Origin: Pseudohongiella sp.
GTDB taxonomy: Bacteria > Pseudomonadota > Gammaproteobacteria > Pseudomonadales > Pseudohongiellaceae
Length of the DNA stretch: 64,000 nt
Direction: 5' to 3'
NCBI RefSeq assembly: GCF_011050365.1
Contig: NZ_DRFV01000015.1
Coordinates: 186,001 to 250,000, forward strand
Under the pieces are notes generated by a model that had not been told where the DNA came from, did not search any database, and saw only the letters and a program-made list of their open reading frames with translations. A program made the translations under genes and the position numbers. Of the stretch, positions 59,585 to 64,000 are shown piece after piece (within the stretch, counting starts at the first letter, position 1; each line of letters starts with the position of its first letter).

Positions 59585-61726
59585 TTACTGTCCAATCGTT
59601 GCCACTATCGTAATCTGCTTGTTGTCCGGTATTTCCTGATAAGAAAGGACCTTCACGCCCGACAGGGTAAATCTGACAAACCGTGCCAATAATGGCCGCA
59701 GCGGCGCACCGACCAGCAGGACTGCCGGATTACCGGCAATTTCCTGCCGCTGTGCCGCCTGCATTAATGACTGCTGCAAGCGCTCAGCGATACCAGGCTC
59801 AATAACCACGCTGTCATCAACCAAATCCCCATCGTGCTGTTTGCCACTTTGCTGTACTGCTTTAAGCAATATCTGTTCCAGTGTTGGATCCAGAGTGATA
59901 ACCGGCAGTTCAGCCTTGGTACCGTAGATGCCCTGGACTATCACGCGAGCCAGCGCGACACGCACGGCCGCAGTCAGAGCGACGGGATCTTGACTCCTGC
60001 TGGCAGCAGACGCCAATGCTTCGCCGATACTGCGCATATCTTTGACGGGGATGCCTTCCTGCAACAGGTTCTGCAGCACCTTGCGCAGAATGTTGCCATT
60101 GAGTTGACCAGGCAACTCCTCGGCCAGTCTTTTCGATGACTTGCCCAGAATACCCAGCAACTCATGAACTTCATCATGACCCAGCAACTCGTGCGCGTGT
60201 TTATGCAACAGCGTATTCATGTGGGTAGCGACAACTGTGCTGGCATCGACCACGGTGTAGCCCAGAGACTGAACCTGATCCCGCTGCGGCGGCTCAATCC
60301 ACAGAGCCTCCAGCCCGAATGCCGGATCCTTGGTGGCAATGCCCTGGGCTTTGCCATAGACCTGGCCCGGATTTATCGCCATTTCGCGTTCCGGATAAAT
60401 CTCGGCGCCACCGATATTGACACCCATCAGATGGATGCGATATTCATTAGGCTGCAGGTCAAGGTTGTCGCGAATGTGTACTGACGGCACCAGAAAACCG
60501 AGCTCCTGAGACAGCTTTTTGCGAATGCCCTTGATGCGGGCCAGTAACTGGCCACCCTGATTTTTGTCTACCAGCGGGATCAGTCGATAACCAACCTCAA
60601 GCCCGACCACATCAACCGGTGTCACATCACCCCACCCCAGTTCCTGCTGCTCGGTGGCGGTTTTTTCTTCCTTCGCAGTTTTGTCGGCAGTTGCGGCGTC
60701 ATCAACGGCCGTCGCTTCGCGCTGCTGCCGGAGGTAAATGGTGACAGAGCCGGCGGCGGCGGCCAGTGCCAGCGACAGAAACGCCAGGTGTGGCATGCCG
60801 GGTACAATACCCATGACAAACAGCACCATTCCCGCAATGCCCAGAGACCGGGGCGTAGCGAACATCTGGCTGATAACCTGGGAGCCCATCATTTCCGAAT
60901 TGTTGTTGCGGGTCACCATAATGGCGGCCGCCGTTGACAGCACCAAAGCCGGAATCTGGGCGACCAGACCATCACCGATGGTCAGTAGCGCATAACGCTC
61001 GGTCGCGGTGGCGAAATCCAGACTGTGCTGCATCATGCCGATAGCAAGGCCGCCCACCATATTAATGACCAGAATCAGAATACCGGCAATCGCATCGCCT
61101 TTAACGAATTTACTGGCACCGTCCATGGCGCCGTAAAAGTCGGCTTCCTGAGTGATGTCCTGGCGCCGCACCCGGGCCTGCTCCTGGTCGATTATGCCCG
61201 CGTTCAGATCGGCATCAACAGCCATCTGTTTGCCCGGCATTGCGTCCAGCGTAAACCGTGCGCTGACCTCAGCGATTCGACCGGCGCCTTTGGTCACCAC
61301 CACAAAGTTGATGATTATCAGAATCAGGAAAACGATCAGACCCACGGCATAGTTGCCGCCGATCACGACTTCACCGAATGACTCAATGACCCGCCCTGCC
61401 GCCGCACCGCCTTCATGACCATTCAGCAGCACGACCCGGGTGGAGGCGACGTTGAGCGCCAGACGTAGCAGGGTTGAAATCAGCAGAATGGTTGGGAACA
61501 CCGCAAAGTCCAGCGGCCGCATGGCGTACACCGCCACACACAAAACCACCAGGGCGATGGTTATGTTGAAGGTGAAGAACACGTCGAGCAGAATCGGTGG
61601 AATCGGCAATGTCATCATTGCCAGAATCACCAGCAGCAAAATCGGTATCCCGAGATTACCTTCTGTCAGATTACGGGCATTGGTCGCCAACGTATTTCTG
61701 TTCAGATTGCCGCTAAAATTCAACAT
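59585..61726 (-). CDS. flhA: flagellar export gate protein FlhA
   Basis: 713 residues. Eight membrane helices (about 1-340), including the FHIPEP loop region (RIAEVSARFTLDAMPGKQMAVDADLNAG in part), and a large cytosolic domain that docks chaperone-substrate complexes. It forms a nine-subunit ring in the export apparatus. A sigma-54-like site lies 160 nt upstream. Confidence 0.97.
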   Translation of the reverse strand: MLNFSGNLNRNTLATNARNLTEGNLGIPILLLVILAMMTLPIPPILLDVFFTFNITIALVVLCVAVYAMRPLDFAVFPTILLISTLLRLALNVASTRVVLLNGHEGGAAAGRVIESFGEVVIGGNYAVGLIVFLILIIINFVVVTKGAGRIAEVSARFTLDAMPGKQMAVDADLNAGIIDQEQARVRRQDITQEADFYGAMDGASKFVKGDAIAGILILVINMVGGLAIGMMQHSLDFATATERYALLTIGDGLVAQIPALVLSTAAAIMVTRNNNSEMMGSQVISQMFATPRSLGIAGMVLFVMGIVPGMPHLAFLSLALAAAAGSVTIYLRQQREATAVDDAATADKTAKEEKTATEQQELGWGDVTPVDVVGLEVGYRLIPLVDKNQGGQLLARIKGIRKKLSQELGFLVPSVHIRDNLDLQPNEYRIHLMGVNIGGAEIYPEREMAINPGQVYGKAQGIATKDPAFGLEALWIEPPQRDQVQSLGYTVVDASTVVATHMNTLLHKHAHELLGHDEVHELLGILGKSSKRLAEELPGQLNGNILRKVLQNLLQEGIPVKDMRSIGEALASAASRSQDPVALTAAVRVALARVIVQGIYGTKAELPVITLDPTLEQILLKAVQQSGKQHDGDLVDDSVVIEPGIAERLQQSLMQAAQRQEIAGNPAVLLVGAPLRPLLARFVRFTLSGVKVLSYQEIPDNKQITIVATIGQ

Positions 61727-61942
61727 AGATTACTTACCAGCCCGGTGTGGTAGTCAAAATTCAGTGAGGTCAATATCGCTGACAGTCGACTGCCGTCAGT
61801 GAACAGGCGCTTTGTCCAAAATCTTGACGCTTTACCAGCGAATCAAGTTGAAACTGCACCTTTTTATGTCCTACCGGGAGGGTGTTGCAAGAGTCGTGCT
61901 CACTTTGCAGGAACCGGATCTTTTTTTTGCGTCGCCCGCTAT
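61727..61942. other. flhA-flhB intergenic region
   Basis: 216 bp. Holds the sigma-54-like site at 61886-61901 for flhA. flhB ends at 61943 with no clear terminator. I see no gene in it. Confidence 0.5.
61886..61901 (-). promoter_or_regulatory. sigma-54-like promoter of flhA
   Basis: GAGCACG-N4-TTGCA on the minus strand. The -12 half is perfect; in the -24 half only one G of the GG doublet is kept (GAG for TGG). flhA is a FleQ/RpoN gene in P. aeruginosa, which supports the reading. Confidence 0.5.
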
Positions 61943-63079
61943 TTAATCGTGCTGCAGATCATCCGGAACCGGCAGGTTATCGGCCAGCACCGGTCGCCGT
62001 CCGCCTTTATGCCGGTATTGACGCAACTGGAAAACGTAGGCCAGTACCTGAGCCACTGCCTTGTACAGGCCCTCAGGTATTTCTTCATCCAGATCGGTAT
62101 TGTAGTAGATGGCCCGGGCCAGAACCGGCGACTCAACAATGGGGATGTCGTGTTCTTTAGCTACTTCACGAATACGCAGCGCCATAAAATCGATACCTTT
62201 ACCGATCATGACCGGTGCCGCGCTGCCGCCCTGCTGATACTTCAATGCAACCGCATAATGTTGCGGGTTGGTAACGATCACATCAGCCTCAGGCAGATTC
62301 GACAACATTCTGTTTTGTGTCATCTGATACTGCAACTGCCGGATCTTCTGTTTGACCTCAGGTTTGCCTTCCGTGTCTTTCATTTCATCCTTGACCTCCT
62401 GAAAGGTCATCTTCAGTTTCTCGGTGTGGGAGTGAATCTGAAACGGAATATCAACGATAGTGATCAGTATCATGGCGCAGGACATGGCGAGCACCGACCA
62501 GCCAAGAATAATCAGTGTATGCCTCATCGCCGGCAACAGGGGTTCGGTCATGATGCTCAGAATCTGTTCCCGGTAAAATGCCATGATTACCAGGGCAATG
62601 GCAGCAACCACCACTACTTTGCCGGCTGCCTTCGCCAGTTCTATGAATGCCTTGGGTCCGAACATGCGGCCCAGTCCGGACATCGGGTTCATACGATTGG
62701 CTTTGGGCATAACGGCCTTCATACTCACGTTCCAGCCACCCAGACCAATCGGACCCAGTATTGCCGCTACCAGCAACACGCCGAACACCGGCAGCAGTGA
62801 GCGCAGACCCTGCATGGCCGAGACATCGAGGTGGCTTAGCATGGCGCTGGTATCAAACACCTGTTCGCGTTCAAGGACGAAGTTGTGACTCATCAGACCT
62901 GCCAGGGCCTGAATCATGAACCCGCCGAACATTAACAGCGCAGCTGAACCGGCAATCAGGATGGCCATGGTATTGAGTTCTTTCGAACGAACGGTGTCGC
63001 CATCCTCACGCGCTTTTTCAAGCCGTTTCGCGGTCGGTTCCTGGGTTTTTTCCGAGGACGAGTCCTGTTCTGCCATCAC
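61943..63079 (-). CDS. flhB: flagellar export specificity switch FlhB
   Basis: 378 residues. Four N-terminal helices, then the cytosolic domain with the self-cleavage site N271-P272-Q273-H274, where the usual Thr is Gln. Cleavage between N and P lets FlhB switch from rod/hook to filament export. The C-terminal tail is unusually basic (RHKGGRRP). Confidence 0.95.
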   Translation of the reverse strand: MMAEQDSSSEKTQEPTAKRLEKAREDGDTVRSKELNTMAILIAGSAALLMFGGFMIQALAGLMSHNFVLEREQVFDTSAMLSHLDVSAMQGLRSLLPVFGVLLVAAILGPIGLGGWNVSMKAVMPKANRMNPMSGLGRMFGPKAFIELAKAAGKVVVVAAIALVIMAFYREQILSIMTEPLLPAMRHTLIILGWSVLAMSCAMILITIVDIPFQIHSHTEKLKMTFQEVKDEMKDTEGKPEVKQKIRQLQYQMTQNRMLSNLPEADVIVTNPQHYAVALKYQQGGSAAPVMIGKGIDFMALRIREVAKEHDIPIVESPVLARAIYYNTDLDEEIPEGLYKAVAQVLAYVFQLRQYRHKGGRRPVLADNLPVPDDLQHD

Positions 63080-63119
63080 ACTCTCTGATCAGCAATTGCT
63101 GAATTAAGCTGTAAGTTTA

Positions 63120-63893
63120 TCAGTCCAGCAAGGCTCTTAGCCGGATGAACATCTCGTTAAAAATAGCGGCCGCAGCATCCAGGAAAAACCCCATGCTCAG
63201 CCAGATCACAAACAATCCGAACATCAGGGCAACCGGAAAACCCAGTGCAAAAATATTCATTTGTGGCGCCGCCCGGGTCATGATGCCGAACGCGAAGTTG
63301 GTCATCAGCAACGCAGTTAACGCGGGCAGAGCCAACACCACGGCACTGGAGAATACCCAACTGATGGTGCTGATCAATTGATAGTACACATCAACACCCA
63401 GACCCGTGGTTGCGATCGGCACCTGCTCGAAACTGTCGGCAATTACTTCAATCATGATCAGGTGGCCGTCAAATGTGATAAACAGCATCGTCACAAACAT
63501 CAGATAAAATGTACTGACGATAGCGACATTGACGCCGTTGGCGGGGTCAACCATGGACGCAAAACCCAGACCCATCTGCATGGCAATCATCTGGCCCAGC
63601 AACACAAAAATCTGAAACAGCATCTGCAGAAAAAAACCCAGCGCCACACCTATCAGAATCTGCTGCACAACTATAATCATCACGGTCAGTGATAATCCAT
63701 CAAACGCCGGGACCGGCGGTAAAGTCGGTGCTACCAGAAGCGAAACCGCCAACGCCAGAATCAATCGCACGCGGATAGGAACAAAATTGGAGCCCAACAC
63801 CGGCGCCGCAAGGAAAAACCCCATGATCCGGAACAACGGCCACAAAAAGCTACCAACCATGCCGCCTATTTCTGCATCGGTAAATTCAAGCAC
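63120..63893 (-). CDS. fliR: flagellar export protein FliR
   Basis: 257 residues, normal length, about six membrane helices. FliR with FliP and FliQ forms the export channel. RMLTRLL-type end LRALLD; GFASMVDPANG and LTALLMTNFAFGIMTRAAPQMN (in part) are family segments. 4 nt after fliQ, 40 nt before flhB. Confidence 0.96.
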   Translation of the reverse strand: MLEFTDAEIGGMVGSFLWPLFRIMGFFLAAPVLGSNFVPIRVRLILALAVSLLVAPTLPPVPAFDGLSLTVMIIVVQQILIGVALGFFLQMLFQIFVLLGQMIAMQMGLGFASMVDPANGVNVAIVSTFYLMFVTMLFITFDGHLIMIEVIADSFEQVPIATTGLGVDVYYQLISTISWVFSSAVVLALPALTALLMTNFAFGIMTRAAPQMNIFALGFPVALMFGLFVIWLSMGFFLDAAAAIFNEMFIRLRALLD

Positions 63894-63897
63894 GTCT

Positions 63898-64000
63898 TTA
63901 CCCGACCAGCATCGGAATGCTGAGCACCAACTGCTCGGTGAACTCCATGATGCGACGCAGCAGCCAGGGACCGGTAATGATGATAACGACCAGTGTAATC
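63898..64000 (-). CDS. fliQ: flagellar export protein FliQ, C-terminal part
   Basis: Only the last 33 codons are in the window: ITLVVIIITGPWLLRR, then IMEFTEQLVLSIPMLVG and stop at 63898. The hydrophobic helix, the GPWLLR turn and the end MLVG match FliQ. The gene is cut by the window edge; its stop lies 4 nt before fliR. Confidence 0.9.
   Translation of the reverse strand, partial: ITLVVIIITGPWLLRRIMEFTEQLVLSIPMLVG

Noticed and set aside
61799-62800. 333-codon open frame antisense to flhB, beginning in the flhA-flhB gap
   Set aside because: Composition rich in His/Gln/Arg as expected for the reverse complement of a membrane protein; no motifs.

Overview
The window is a dense, ordinary-looking stretch of a gammaproteobacterial chromosome. 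Gene order matches Pseudomonas-type genomes at several independent places: thrS-infC-rpmI-rplT-pheS-pheT-ihfA-merR; gyrA-pheA-tyrA-cmk-rpsA-ihfB; mtaD-ubiG-mupP-yciK; and cheYZAB-parCP-cheW-DUF2802-ccmABCDEFGHI next to fliA-fleN-flhF-flhA-flhB-fliR-fliQ. Moderate GC, polar-flagellum regulators (FleN, FlhF) and a large TonB receptor suggest an aquatic Pseudomonadales/Cellvibrionales-like bacterium; the exact lineage is inference. No rRNA, insertion sequence, prophage or CRISPR array was seen.

Layout. 1-3,600: tRNA-Pro and a 974-residue TonB-dependent receptor. 3,600-11,130: the translation operon thrS...merR, read leftward, headed by tRNA-Val. 11,200-14,450: uvrB, tRNA-Asn and a cyclophilin lipoprotein. 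14,450-18,050: a glycan pair (WbpM-like dehydratase, WecA/WbpL-like transferase) and a ComEA-like protein. 18,050-27,500: pyrF, lapA, ihfB, rpsA, cmk, tyrA with a degenerate AroA-like tail, pheA and gyrA. 27,700-31,300: the rightward operon mtaD-ubiG-mupP-yciK. 31,500-33,000: a diguanylate cyclase and an orphan copy of its sensor domain. 33,000-37,540: rluB-scpB-scpA-trpS-yciO. 37,800-41,630: yciI-like gene, secreted cyclophilin, xthA, two tiny membrane-protein genes, moaB-moaA. 41,680-49,100: the whole cytochrome c maturation set. 49,190-64,000: chemotaxis and the flagellar export core, cut off inside fliQ.

How it fits together. The che block supplies sensing, adaptation and the kinase; ParC/ParP probably place the array at the pole; FlhF/FleN set flagellum site and number; FliA probably drives the che operon through a sigma-28-like promoter I can read before cheY. 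A sigma-54-like site precedes the diguanylate cyclase, hinting that c-di-GMP output is tied to the same regulatory layer. The aromatic amino acid genes sit in the familiar supraoperon, but serC and hisC are absent, PheA has no chorismate mutase domain, and the AroA half of TyrA-AroA is shortened and has lost its recognisable active-site motifs.

Most unusual items: the decayed EPSP-synthase-like domain on TyrA; two tiny membrane-protein genes behind a set of GTTAC repeats; the cyclase/orphan-sensor tandem; an O-antigen-type locus reduced to its two border genes; lapA without lapB; and three copies of an acidic motif plus ten 18-bp repeats in the CheA linker. No clearly new defence or mobile system was found.
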